From: Lophius americanus
Lineage: Eukaryota > Chordata > Actinopteri > Lophiiformes > Lophiidae
Assembly (NCBI GenBank): GCA_037951165.1
Contig: JBBDHG010000104.1
Location: forward strand, 236,001-300,000
Length of the DNA stretch: 64,000 nt
Direction: 5' to 3'
Part shown: positions 11,579-23,100 of the stretch, piece after piece
Layout: each line of letters opens with the position of its first letter
How positions within the stretch are numbered: the stretch's first letter is position 1
Notes under the pieces: generated by a model
What the model was told of the DNA's origin: nothing
The model's input: the letters and a program-made list of their open reading frames with translations, nothing else
Databases searched by the model: none
Made by a program: the position numbers and the translations under genes

Positions 11579-12700
11579 AATGGTGCCATACTTCAGGTCT
11601 GTGACTTTGCAGAAACAGTAAACAAAGGTGAAAAGCATTTTATCACAAATATTCTGGAGAACAATTTTGATCTTGGATTGGAAAACGAGCAACAACGGAT
11701 AGATTTCATCACTAAAATTCTGTGCAAAAATTGGAAAAAAGCTGCTTAGAAACCTGAGATGAGATGAACAGGAGATTTTTTACTCTCTTTGACACATCAG
11801 AGAGTAACAACAGCAAAAGTGGACCGAAAGAGGGATCCGGAGATCAGGAGGTCGAGATGGATGACACTGATGGTATTGAACATGATGAGTTCCAACACCA
11901 GGATGAATCTGAGTGTTCAAGGAGAAAGTCTTCTCCCTTCATTCCCTTATCGTGAAGAAATGGGCCTGAATCTTGGCATTGGGTCAAAACAAAGTCTCGA
12001 TCCAGAATTGTTGACCCAAGGCGTAATGTTAGAACTGTTGCACTTCACTAGAGTGCTGACTTCGTCCTCCAGCCAGATTATTCTGGATGTGTTGGAGCAT
12101 AATTTTACCCTCAATCTGAAAACTGAACATGTGAAAAAATCGAGTTTGGTGAAAAGAGGAAAAAAGTTTAATGACAAGCCTTTTTCCTTCCAGTCAAACA
12201 CCTTGAAAAGACCAAGAGGATCTTTATAAACCCAACAAACACTGACAACCACGAGTGTTCGGACGTGTAAAAAAAGCAAAAAAAGAAATGTTACATGGGC
12301 CGAGAGAAAACGGTAAGAGAGGAAAACTGATGTCATTCTGTGGGAGAATCTGATCGAGTCTCTAATGAACTCAAAGATTCAGGAAATCCCGGCACTGAAG
12401 GTCATTCAGAAAAGTCAAAAAGTCTGAGTTTGGGCATTCCGAAGGATGATGACGGCCCCTTGAATCGTACTAAACGGTATACAGGTATTTCACACAAGAG
12501 AGTGGGGCGAGCAAATCATATTCAGCGAATCCTGTCAATTCCTCATGAAGAAAATTTCTCTCTTTATTGTTACTCCAGAAGCAAGAAACGAGGCATAGAT
12601 TTCACTGTTGGATCTGGAGTCAAACAAAATCTTGATCCCAAATTGCTGACCAGTGGCATCGTGTCAGCCTTCCGCGAGGAAACACGCTGGTGAAAAAGGA
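11579..12700 (+). pseudogene. Broken tandem relative of the twelve-module gene
   Basis: Homology to the intact gene starts abruptly at 11579 (AATGGTGCC...), mid-module 1. Three parts remain: the end of module 1 (11590-11750; VCDFAETVNKGEKHFITNIL is identical in both), module 2 (about 11930-12228; IILDVLEHNF and a KPFSF...KRPRGS end matching the intact EPFSF...KRPSGS), and a type-I module like 5/10 (about 12505-12690; ANHIQRILSIPHEE, then VGSGVKQNLDPKLLT). These parts sit in different frames with stops between them (TAG/TGA near 11747-11765, TAA near 12227, TGA at 12691), and modules 3-4 are missing. No splice signals restore a frame. In the best-preserved stretch I counted about nine differences in 94 bases, so the copy is not ancient relative to the module radiation. 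I read it as a truncated tandem duplicate that has lost function; a spliced short gene is a less likely alternative. Confidence 0.8.
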
Positions 12701-12789
12701 GTATGATCCACATCATGGTTATATAAACCATATATGAACCTGCAGGAACTCTTGGATATGTTTTGGCGTGAAGCTTGAAGCAGCAACAT

Positions 12790-13740
12790 CTCAATGAACC
12801 TCCGTAATAATCATGGATGAGGGCAATGGGAGCAAATTGTCATGAGAGGAGCAAAAAAGCGTATGATGGAGTCACTGAAAGCGAATCAAACAATAAATAT
12901 GAGTGATACAATGTTCTAAAATATATTTGAAATTGAGACAGTTGTGTTTTACACTAAATAAATTGTATTGGATGACTTCATTTCTTTGAAAAGTGATTTT
13001 TTTGTTTGTAGGGGTTATCTGTGACGTGTTTTAATACTGCAGGGATTTATTTTATTAAAGACTTGTTGAGGGTTATTAAGGGAAAATAACAGAGTTCTGA
13101 TATTTTTAAATCTTTGCTCTAGAAGGGTCAGGCACAATTTTAAATCTCTAAAGTTTTCCTTCTGTTGTCAGTTTTTGTTCTGTCAGTTCTGAAGTCTGTA
13201 AGAGTTTGGTGATTGTGAGACAGAACCTTACTTACATTTATACATTTTATTGAATTCTTTGCATTTTCAATTGTGACTCCTCTGACTTCATTCTTATTTA
13301 ACTTCAAATAATAAAAAAGTTTGATTACGCTAAAAACAAAATAATTCTGTTTATTACAAAAACAGAGATCATTATTTGAACTTGTAATTATGTTATTAAC
13401 ATTATTTTAAACAGCTTTTTTATTTATTCTGATTACATCTACTCATCTGAAAAAGAGGAAAACTAATCCGATTTACGCCTTTGTTGTTTTACTCATTTAT
13501 TTTTAAGATTTCTAATTTTGCATAGTAGATACTTCAGAAGCGGACTGGGAAATGGTTTCATAATAAATTACTCTTAAAATTAAATAGGGGTGTCTTTTTT
13601 GATATTTAAGGGTCAAATTGGCTGAGAAAGAAAACCATCTTTGCTGAACTCCTTTGTTTATGTTATTCTTATCTATATATGTATCTTTATTTAATATAAA
13701 ATGATCTTATCATTAGCAATCAATCCTAGAATGCTTTTAT
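12790..13740. other. AT-rich spacer, no gene seen
   Basis: About 1 kb of AT-rich sequence between the broken copy and the CpG-containing region at 13.75 kb. No open frame, tRNA-like fold or named repeat was recognised. Confidence 0.55.
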
Positions 13741-13749
13741 TTTGAAGTC

Positions 13750-13846
13750 CACACGCGCTGAATTTTGTCGTAATATCCGGTGAGGGCGTCGCATCATTTC
13801 TCCTTCGTTTGAGGGATTTAAAGCCTTAAATTAATGTAAAGATAAT
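13750..13846 (+). promoter_or_regulatory. Possible promoter/5' UTR of the twelve-module gene
   Basis: A short rise in CpG content (CACACGCGCTGAATTTTGTCG, CCGGTGAGGGCGTCGCATC) in otherwise AT-rich DNA, directly before a possible first coding exon. A minimal ATG-TAA upstream ORF is at 13834-13839. No TATA box is obvious. Assignment is by position only. Confidence 0.35.
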
Positions 13847-13875
13847 ATGTGGGAAACCAAACGTGGCGTTTGCAA
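13847..13875 (+). CDS. Candidate first coding exon of the twelve-module gene
   Basis: ATG at 13847 (A at -3) opens MWETKRGVC plus two bases (AA) and then meets a strong donor, GTAAGA, at 13876. The main exon has an acceptor at 16686-16687 (long T-rich tract, then AATACAG), after which its frame needs two preceding bases. AA plus the first G gives a Lys codon and an uninterrupted frame to the main ORF, adding 36 residues before the Met at 16767. A second donor-like site (ACGACGTGAGT) lies near 13910. The phase match has a one-in-three chance of being accidental, so this is a proposal. Confidence 0.4.
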
Positions 13876-13979
13876 GTAAGAAGAACGCCTCTGTGATTGC
13901 TCAGACGACGTGAGTCCCATTCAACGCTGTGTTTCGCTCTATTTTCTCCATTTTATGAATTGTGCTTTTTTTTTTTCAA

Positions 13980-14020
13980 GCCTGGACTCGCCTCTCTCTC
14001 TTCTCTTCTCTTCTCTTCTC
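13980..14020 (+). repeat. Short pyrimidine repeat (CTTCT)n
   Basis: A run of about four TTCTC units flanked by CT dinucleotides, within the presumed first intron of the module gene. Confidence 0.7.
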
Positions 14021-14349
14021 CTCTGTCTGCTAAACAATGGTTGATATGAATACACGTTTCAAACACTTAAGACTATGAACGTCATATTTCCCAGTTTGGA
14101 ATTTGTAGTAGAATGTTTTAGCCGTGCTTTACAAGCTGCGTCACCGTAGACAAAGTTGGCGCTTAGTAACGTTATAGTTTTGGGCAGAGAGAAGTTAAGG
14201 TATGTAACGGAACTTACCTATTAAAGAGCCAATATATCAATTATATACACATTTTACGGAGATATAGTGCAAAAAAGACGTGGATCGACGTAGAACCACA
14301 CACGCGCATTCTATATATTCCATATATACTGTATATATTTGTATTTATG

Positions 14350-14691
14350 TCAATCAGCCATAATGTTATGACTGATATCATCACGTTGTAGCACCTGTCA
14401 GTGGGCGGGGTTTATTTAGGTAGCAAGTGAGGTGATGATGAAAGCAGGTACATGTGTTAGGGCTAAGAATCCGGGCCAAATTGTGAGTAAATTTTAGCCA
14501 GTGTTGTCAGTTTCTATGGAAGAGATGCTGTTTATGGCTGTTTAAAGTTTATGGTTCTGATGAGAGTGTCAGAACACACAATGAAATACCCGATGCATCA
14601 CTCAATCAATAAATTGATAAAATTCATTTTGTTTTGCCTGGAAAAAAAGGGGTCCTGCGCAAAACTTTTAATGTTATGGCTGATCAGTATA
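14350..14691 (+). mobile_element. Internally deleted Tc1-like element with both ends
   Basis: Left end CAATCAGCCATAATGTTATG, then CACCTGTCAGTGGGCGGGGT and GGTAGCAAGTGAGGTGATGA as in fish Tc1 elements; right end TTTTAATGTTATGGCTGATC near 14664-14683 is the inverted match. Only about 340 bp lie between, with remnants such as GGGCCAAATTGTGAG and TGTCAGAACACACAATG. The transposase gene is almost wholly deleted, so it is a non-autonomous derivative. Confidence 0.75.
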
Positions 14692-15639
14692 CATACATAT
14701 TGTGCTAACTGAAAGCTAAGAATGATGTTTATTAGGGCTGACCCAAGTTTCCATGGCAACCCTATCCCTAATCCTTCCATTGGAGAAATCAGAACTGTCT
14801 TAGCCGGAATAGTCACAAACCATGGGCGTTGTCATTTCTCATATTTTTTCTTAAATGCATTCACGTCAACCTCATTTTATCCTCACCTGCAAGATTAGTA
14901 TTCAAGATTGATAGGAAGAAATAATTCGATAAACCAAAATCCATTAAATCAATAAACAGAAAAACGCAACTGTAGATCGTTTCCCACTACGTTTTCCTGC
15001 GTGGGGCTGGTCTGCATTTATTCCACGATTTGTAAGATGTTCATCCAGACGCTAATGCTGCTGTGTGATATGTCACACCTCTTCTAGTCTCGGAACGCCA
15101 GTTTGCTATCTCAGAAAACAAGCTAATGCAGCATTAGCGTCTATGTTGTATGTCAATGACTGCTATGTGTTTAAATCTGGCCTACTCTACCTCAGTTAAA
15201 CCCACTATAGTCACTGTGGAAAAGATGAAGCATTACAGCAGTAAGAGCAAATTGTTTGGGTATGATGATTTTTTTCACGTTTGGGAACCCTGGGGACAGA
15301 ATATTGTCTGTTAACTGTTCATTTAGGTATTAAATTGATGTTTTTGCTTTTGAGTCCCATTAGAGTTCTACATACATGATTTAACGCTCAATCATTGTGT
15401 CATTCAGGGATTTGCTCTACCACCACTGTCATAGGATGGGTTGGAGGATGTATAACTAGTTTGCAGAAGCACAGTTTGGGCCAAACATGTTGGAAGAACT
15501 CATACCTGACCAAAAGCATGTTAAATAAGGTATGTAGCTGAAGACACAGTTCTTTGGTGGTCTATATGATAACATTACTCCTGTGTCGGTCTCTCCTCTG
15601 GTCAATGGATGGATGGATGTTGTAGTGTTTTGCAAAAAC

Positions 15640-15960
15640 TCTGCATGGAGCGGAGGGGATGCAACGGTCAGTGTATGTTTTGGTATTTCAGTTTTCGTTT
15701 CAGAAACGAATATTGAAAAACGAGTGGTAATTCGATTTTTCATTTTGAGATGTAAGAATAAGAATAAAAATAAAAATCGAAAATAAAGCTGTTTTTTTTT
15801 TCCCAGACCAAATAAAGATGAAAGACGTTTTAAAAATGGTTTGATTTTCATTTTCTAATTTGATTATGAAAAAAATAAAATCACTAGGAGACCGAACTAA
15901 AGAGGGGCTTGGCTTACTTTTTTCCTGAAACCAGATTTGGTCATTTAGCATCAGTTTTTG
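15640..15960 (+). mobile_element. Dispersed repeat (TIR GTTTTGGTATTCAG type), copy 1
   Basis: Contains TGTTTTGGTATTTCAGTTTT, CAGAAACGAATATTGAA, CCAGACCAAATAAAGATGAA and TTTCTAATTTGATTATGAAA in this order. The same blocks recur at 63290-63930, whose right end carries the inverse of the left end seen here. It looks like a DNA-transposon derivative without coding capacity. Confidence 0.55.
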
Positions 15961-16034
15961 GTCTTGTCTGCATCACTTTCTAAGGTCATTTCAGCCTTTT
16001 AGATCAAGCTAATCTTATTCTAACCGTTGACACA

Positions 16035-16095
16035 CATCATCCAGCCACAACATTAACACCAGTTAGTGGTCCTAATGTTGTGGCTGATTGTTGTA
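16035..16095. mobile_element. Short palindromic Tc1-derived MITE
   Basis: CAGCCACAACATTAACACCA is followed within about 30 bases by its inverse CCTAATGTTGTGGCTGATTG, so two Tc1-type terminal repeats face each other with almost nothing between them. Similar single ends are at 55879-55905 and near 63553-63570. Confidence 0.6.
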
Positions 16096-16654
16096 TATTT
16101 TACACAGCTGAGATATGATGATGTCATTCTGCAACGGTTTGAAGAAATAAGCGCACACGTCCCATAATAGATCGATTTTGCTGCAGTCTGTACATCCAAA
16201 TGATGATTTATGTTTTGGTCTGTCTGACCGCAGCTACTGACACACCTACTGCATGATCCATCCTGAAGCTGGTGAGGCACCGGTACCACTGGTTTAGCTA
16301 GTTAAGGCTTATAAGTATCCTAATTACATTCATCAAGAATGCTATGTTTTTTGCTGTGTCTGCTGGTTGGTGTGTTTGGTCGTCGTCAGGGATACGCAAA
16401 CTGATGGAGAGCCAATAAAATCTCCAACATAAATCCGGTTTCTAGTAATCAGTGACACAATTGGTTGTTTTTTTTTTATCCAAAAATTTAAAGGCATTAT
16501 ACTAATAAGAAAAAAAATGATAAACCTGCAAGTAGTCACATTTGAGAAGATGAAATTGTAAAATGTCCGTTTTTAGTGTGATAGATGTTTTATAATAATG
16601 GATTTAGATTGTGTTTGGTTTGAAGTATGAACATATAGAGTGTCATTTTTTTTC

Positions 16655-16687
16655 TTTCTTTCTTTTTTTTCCCAAAACTAAATACAG
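16655..16687 (+). other. Splice acceptor of the main module-gene exon
   Basis: A T-rich tract (TTTCTTTCTTTCTTTTTTTT) followed by AAATACAG and the GGAGGGAGG exon start at 16688. Because of it, the most upstream Met of the long open frame (16611) is probably intronic. Confidence 0.55.
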
Positions 16688-16766
16688 GGAGGGAGGATTT
16701 AGGAGGCCGAGAAGAGGATCGCCGAAGACGGACGACAGGAACGCCTGCAGTTCCGACAAAACAAAA

Positions 16767-17155
16767 ATGGACACTACCACAGTATGGCAGTGGCGCGTAA
16801 AGCATGTAAATAAACATTTGGGATCTCCAGAACTATTCCATTACAGCAATAAAATAGGATTGGATTTTAACGTGGACGCGAACAAACAGAAAAAAATTGA
16901 TTTACAGCTAGTTACCAATGGTGCCTTGCTTGAGGTCTGTGACTTTGCCGAAACGGTCAATAAGGGTGAAAAGCATTTTATCACAAATATTCTGGAGAAC
17001 AATTTTGATCTGCGATTGGAAAGTGAGAAACGACGGACTGATTTCACTGCTCACATTCAGCGCAAAGTCAAAGAACTGTTCAGAAACCCTCCTGGAGATG
17101 AACATGAAGTTTTTACGCTCTTTGACACTAAACCCAAGTCAAAATGTACCAGCAG

Positions 17156-17187
<32 letters not shown>

Positions 17188-20100
17188 AACTGAGAAAGGA
17201 AACAACACACCATAAGACTGAAACTCATGAGGGTGAGCATGAAGATAAATTCATGTCTTCACGCGTAAAATCCACAGAATGCGTTAAGACAGAACGTGAA
17301 CCAGGAGGCATGGATGTACCACAGTCAACAAAGGATGTGAAAGACGTTCTTCCACCTTTATTCCCTTATTGTGAAGGAATTGGTCTGAGGCTTGACATTG
17401 GGTCGGAACAAAAACTAGATCCAGGTTTGTTGACAAACTTTATTATGCTAGAACTGGTGCAGTTCACTGGAACGCTGACCGCATCCTACAGTCGGATTAT
17501 TCTGGATGTGTTGCAGCACAATTTTGACCTTGATCTAAAAAATCCGCTGTTAAAAAAACGAGTTTGGTTTCAGGTAATGCACTTGCTGAAAAGGAGAAAG
17601 CAGCTCTCCAGGTGCAAAACATCTCCGGGGTTTAAAGACGAGCCCTTTTCCTTTCATACAAACCCAATTAAAAGACCAAGCGGATCAGCGCTCTCCAGTA
17701 TGAAAGTAAAAAGACTCAAAACGGGGCAGTCAAAAGAAAACGAGACAAACACAATATCTCATCAATTTACAGATTCAGCCAATCGCGATGGCTCACAAAA
17801 CACGACGGACTCTGACATCCCAAAAGAATCAGAATCCACTTCTCGGGATGTTGGTGCGTCTTTCACCACTACTGACATTCCACTCCGCCCACCAATGGTA
17901 AACTCCAATATGGACCAATCTTTTCGAAGAGTTCTTGAGCTACAGCAAAAACAAAGTCCCGGAAATGCAATACATAAATTTGACATGGAACAAGAGGAGA
18001 CTGTGAACTTGTGGAAGCTGCGTGCTAACCGTGTAAAACAAATCCTTCCTGCACTGAACAAAGAGTTTAGTCGATTCAAATGGTTCAAGGAATTTCCTCT
18101 TGAATTCAATATTGGTTTTGGGCCAAAGCAGAAAATCAGTGTTGATGCTTTGGTGGACTGTGTTCTGCTTAAAATTGCCAAATTAGCTTTAGCCATGAGT
18201 TCATCCCAGCAGGAATTCATCTTGGAGATTCTTGAGTACAATTTTGATTTCAGCCCGAGGAGTCAATACGATAGGAATATTTTTGCATTAGAAATGATGA
18301 ATAGAGTGAGACAGTTGAAAAGTTGTGACGGTGCAGACAAAATTGCCAATGAGGTTTTTGAACTTCCTGGTCTCACGCCATCAATAAATAGGGCCAACCA
18401 GATTGTGGGCAATGTTGTTCCTGAAGTCAGAAACATATTGTCAGTGGAGAAGAATGAAACGAAAGAACATATTCCATCCAGGAGTGATAATCTTTATCCC
18501 TGTTGCGCTGAAATAGGTCTGAAGCTACAAGTTAAGAAAACTCAATCAAACCAAAAGCTGGAGGTCGACAAATTGACCAATGCAGCAATGATGGAATTGA
18601 CAGATTTTGCAGAAAAGTTGTGTGGAACATTTGAGCGGATATGTCTTGACATAATCAGACACAACTTTGATCTCGATTCACAAAGTGGAGAGTCTGAAGG
18701 TGCAACAGACATTCTTGCTCGAATTCCTGCCGCGATGGAGCAAAAGAATCTGTCGCGCTGTGTAAAGTTCTACAACAAAAGAAGGTGCACAAGAAAGAAT
18801 GTCGCAACAGTGGACCAACTTGAGTGCCAAAACAACCAAAATGTTGTCGAACATAGCGCCGTTTCTTCCCGGGCAGCAGACGGGGAGCAAAATATTGATT
18901 TCTCACTGGATACGGAATACGAAGATGAGCTTGATTCAAAGCTTTGGAAATTGCGAGCTAAACATATTCAGCAAATTCTCCGGATACCTCATGAAGAACA
19001 TTGCCCACTTTATTCTTATTCCAGATGTAGGAAACTAGGCATCAATTTCAATGTTGGATCTGGAGTAAAACAAAATCTTGATCCCAAATTGTTGACCAAC
19101 GGCATCATGGTTGAATTTAACACTTTTTCTGCGGCGCTGGTATCGGCCAGGCAGGATTTTGTCACGGAGATACTGGAGTATAATATCGATCTCAATTTTA
19201 AAAACGAGCTGTACCGCAGTGCCTTCGGACATCAGACTGTGCAGAAAATAAGAGTCATGAATTACCATAAAAAATCCAGCTCTCTTCGCATGAATATGGT
19301 TTTTGAACTCCCTGACATGATGTGCTTGCAAGAATTCTCACATTGCCCAAAATGCTATCAAGCCCGAAACCATAAGCTTCATCGAGATGAACCCGATACT
19401 AAGACTATGCATCACCCTCGTCCATCTGCCATGACTGACCCGTTCACCCCTGATGGAAACTGCACAGAACGAAAGCCTGCAACGAATCCTTACTCTCCCT
19501 TCTCCAGAATAGAGGAGTCAATAATGGAAAGTTACCCTCTCTGCAAGTCAATAGGTCTGAGCCTGTGTGTGGACAAGAAACAACGCAAAGACAAGCTGGA
19601 CCCACGAGTGTTGACTCTTGGAATCATGAATGAGGTGCTCAGCTTTGCCAAGAAATTGTGTGGAACAAAGACCAAGATTGTTCACACGCTCCTTGAACAC
19701 ACATTCAATATTGGCAAGCAGAGCCAAGACATCGATCTTATGCACATGTTCCGCAAAGCTATAGCGCAGAACGACGGAGGCCTGGAGTGGTTCGGCGAAG
19801 TTTTTGCCATTCGACCAGTTTCTCGCAGACAACGAAATGCCCGTAAACTGAAAGAGGCATCTGCCATGCAAAGAAATGAGAAAAAAGAGATTATCAAAAA
19901 AAGAAAGCTGGCACTGCTCAGAAAACAGGAAACGGGTCCGCTGCAGAGTCATAGTGTGAGTGTCGTAAAGTCCAGTTACCACGTTTGCACAGAGATAGGC
20001 CTGGATCTAGATGTGACAACGAAATCGGCGGTGAAAGAAAAACTGGACTTGAAACTATTGACGAGGGCAGTAGTGTTTGAGATACATAAGTTTGCAACTC

Positions 20101-23100
20101 AGAAAGTAGGTCACTATTACCCGCGCACTGTGTTTGACATCCTGGACTACAACTTTGATCTTAGCTCGCAACATTACCGGCGCTGTGAATTTTCCCTAGC
20201 AACAGCATCCAAAATCCAAACGGTGGTCAAACAATACTGCAAAAAATTTGATGGAGCAGATAAGGTCTTCAAGTTGCCCTTTTTGTTTTATGCCGAGGAT
20301 TCAGAAACTGTTTTAGAAAAAAGACAAATTGATGAGGGCGCACACTCTACCCTGGACACTACCAGCAGCTCAGAATCAAGAAGTCTGAGTATTTGTACAG
20401 CTCCCCTCACCTCTGCTGCTGTCTCATCCATTTTAACAAACGAAAACTCACATATTTACCTTCCATTCGAAGGTCAGCCTGATAAAAGAGGCCAAAGTGA
20501 AGATGAAGAAAACACTCAGATTCCTAGAAATGTACCAAATGTATGTGAAGTGGACCAGGGAGAAACTGGAACAGTCAACTACTACACTTGTCCTCTAGGC
20601 GAGTCCGATTTAGACTCGGATGAAGTCACAGATTCAGAAAACAACGGTAATGAAGATAACTTGCAAAATGCAAAAGGTTGCTCTCTCAAATCGGACCTCC
20701 GAAGAGAGTCAGAATCAAGTTGTCTGAGTGACTTTGCAAATTGCCTTACCGCCAATGATGTCTCCTTTAGTTTACCGGGTGGAAACCCAAACATGGACTC
20801 ACCATTTTCAAGTCATTTTGATGACAAAGAACTTTGTGGAGGTGAAGAGCAAATGCGAACACCAAGGTATGCGCCAATAGATTGTGATCTGGAACAAGAC
20901 AAAGTGGGAACAGAGAACTTGTGGAAGTTGCGTGCTAATCGTGTGGAACAAATCCTCTCTGCTCTCAACAAAGAATTTGGTTCATTCAACAGGTCCAAGA
21001 AAGTTGGTCTAGAATTCAATGTGGGATATGGCCCAAAGCAAAACGTCAGTGTGGAATCACTAACCAACTCTCTGCTGCTTGAAATTGCGAGATTTGCCGT
21101 AGCAATTAATTCATCCCAGAAGGATTTCATCACGCAGATTCTGGAGTACAACTTTGAGCTCGGCCTGCAGAGTCAACACGATAGGAACATTTTCATTGGA
21201 GAACTTATGAATAGAGTGAGACAGCTGAAAAGCTGTGACGATGCAGCCAAACTCCCGAATGAGATTTTTGAACTTCCTGTTCCTAATCCATCAAGTGTCA
21301 TTCTTGAAATCAGCAGCGGGATCAAAATTGAAAAGGATGATGTTGCCACTACGAGTCCTTTGAATGCTAGCACTCAAGACTGTACCAGTTTCTGTATTTA
21401 CCCCTGTTGCCAAGAAATAGGCCTGAGGCTACATGTAAATAATAGTCAAACAAGGAAAAAACTGGAGATCAACAAATTAACCAACGGCGCAATGGCTGAA
21501 GTGGAAACCTTTGCAGAAAAGTTATGTGGATCATTTGACCAGATTTGTCTTGACATCCTCAGACACAACCTTGGTTGTGATTTGCAAAATGGAGATTCTG
21601 ACCTCGCCAGTAATGTTTTTGCGCAAATTCCCGCAGCAATTGAGCAAAGAAATCTGTCAACGAGTGTAAAAGCCTGCAAGAAAATAAAGGGCACAAGAAA
21701 AGATTGCTCGACAATAGAAACACTAGATTCCTTGAACAACCCAGATTTAGATGCAAGCAGTGCTGGTTCTTGCCAAGACTCACTCATAGACCAGAATGGC
21801 AGAAGTTCTGTTGACATTCAAAGGAAGAATGAGCTCAGTTTGAAGCTTTGGAAGTTGAGGGCCAACCATATTCAGCGAATTCTCTCGATTCCTCATGAGG
21901 AACATTGCCCACTTTATTCTTACTCAAGATGCAAGAGATTAGGCATCGATTTCAACGTCGGCTTCGGAAAAAAACAAAACCTCGATCCCAAACTACTGAC
22001 CAATGGCGTCATGGTTGAATTCAACACGTTTGCCACTGCACTGGTATCGGCCAAAAAACATTTTGTCACAGAGATACTGGAGTATAATTTCAATCTCAGT
22101 CTGAAGAATGAGCTGTACCGCAGCGCATTTGGACAGCAGACTCTGGAGAAATACAAAACCGTTAAAAGCAACAGTGTTCTTCAGAAGAAAATGCTTTTTG
22201 AGCTCCCCGACCTGACCCGCTTACAACAACCGACACACGACAAAACTACGTACTGCCCCAAGTGCTACCAAGAACGAAAACGTAAGGTTTGTCACGACGA
22301 CTATTACGCGGGTCGCAAATATCAACCGTATTCACATACCGTGACCGACAACGTCTCTGCTGATGCAAACCTCACGCCACAAAACCCCTCAACCAATCCG
22401 TCGTCTACCCTCTCAGTAATAGAGGAGACAATAATGGACAGCTACCCTCGCTGTAAGAAGATAGGCCTGAACCTGTGTGTGGACCTGAACAAACCAAAAG
22501 ACAAGCTTGACAGGGATTACTTGACCCGGGGGGTCATGAATGAAGTGGTCAATTTCGCCAATAAACTTTGCGGAACCAAAAGTAAGATCATTCGCACGCT
22601 CCTTGAACACAACTTCAACATCGGCAAGCAGGTCAGAGACATCGATTTCGCACAAATGTTTCGCAGGGAAACGGCACGAAAAGATGGCGGGATTTCCTGG
22701 TTCAGTGAGGCGTTTGTGATTCGGCAGGTTTCTCGTAGACAACCGGGACATGAAAGTAAAGTGAAAGAGGCGTCCGCCATGCCGACTAGTGAAAGGATGG
22801 AGACTATCAAAAAGCGAAAACTAGCATTACAAATGAAAGAGGTTAGTGCAGCATTGCCGAGTAATTGCGCCAGTGCTAAAAAACCACATGCGAATCGTCA
22901 AAGTGAAGAAAAGCGTTTTCGCTATTGCACCAGGATAGGCTTGGATCTGGACTTGAAATCAAAAACTGGAGGGAAAGAAAAACTGGACTTCAACCTACTG
23001 ACCACAGCGGCAGTGTTTGAGATTCATAAATTTGCCATTCATAAGGTAGGACAGTCGTACTCCCAGACCGTGTTTGACATCCTTGACTATAACTTTGATC

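Noticed and set aside
16611..16766. Met at 16611 as start of the twelve-module protein
   Set aside because: It lies before a T-rich tract and AG acceptor at 16687; the first 25 residues (poly-Phe type) are the translation of that tract. The Met at 16767 has better context, or the start is in an upstream exon.
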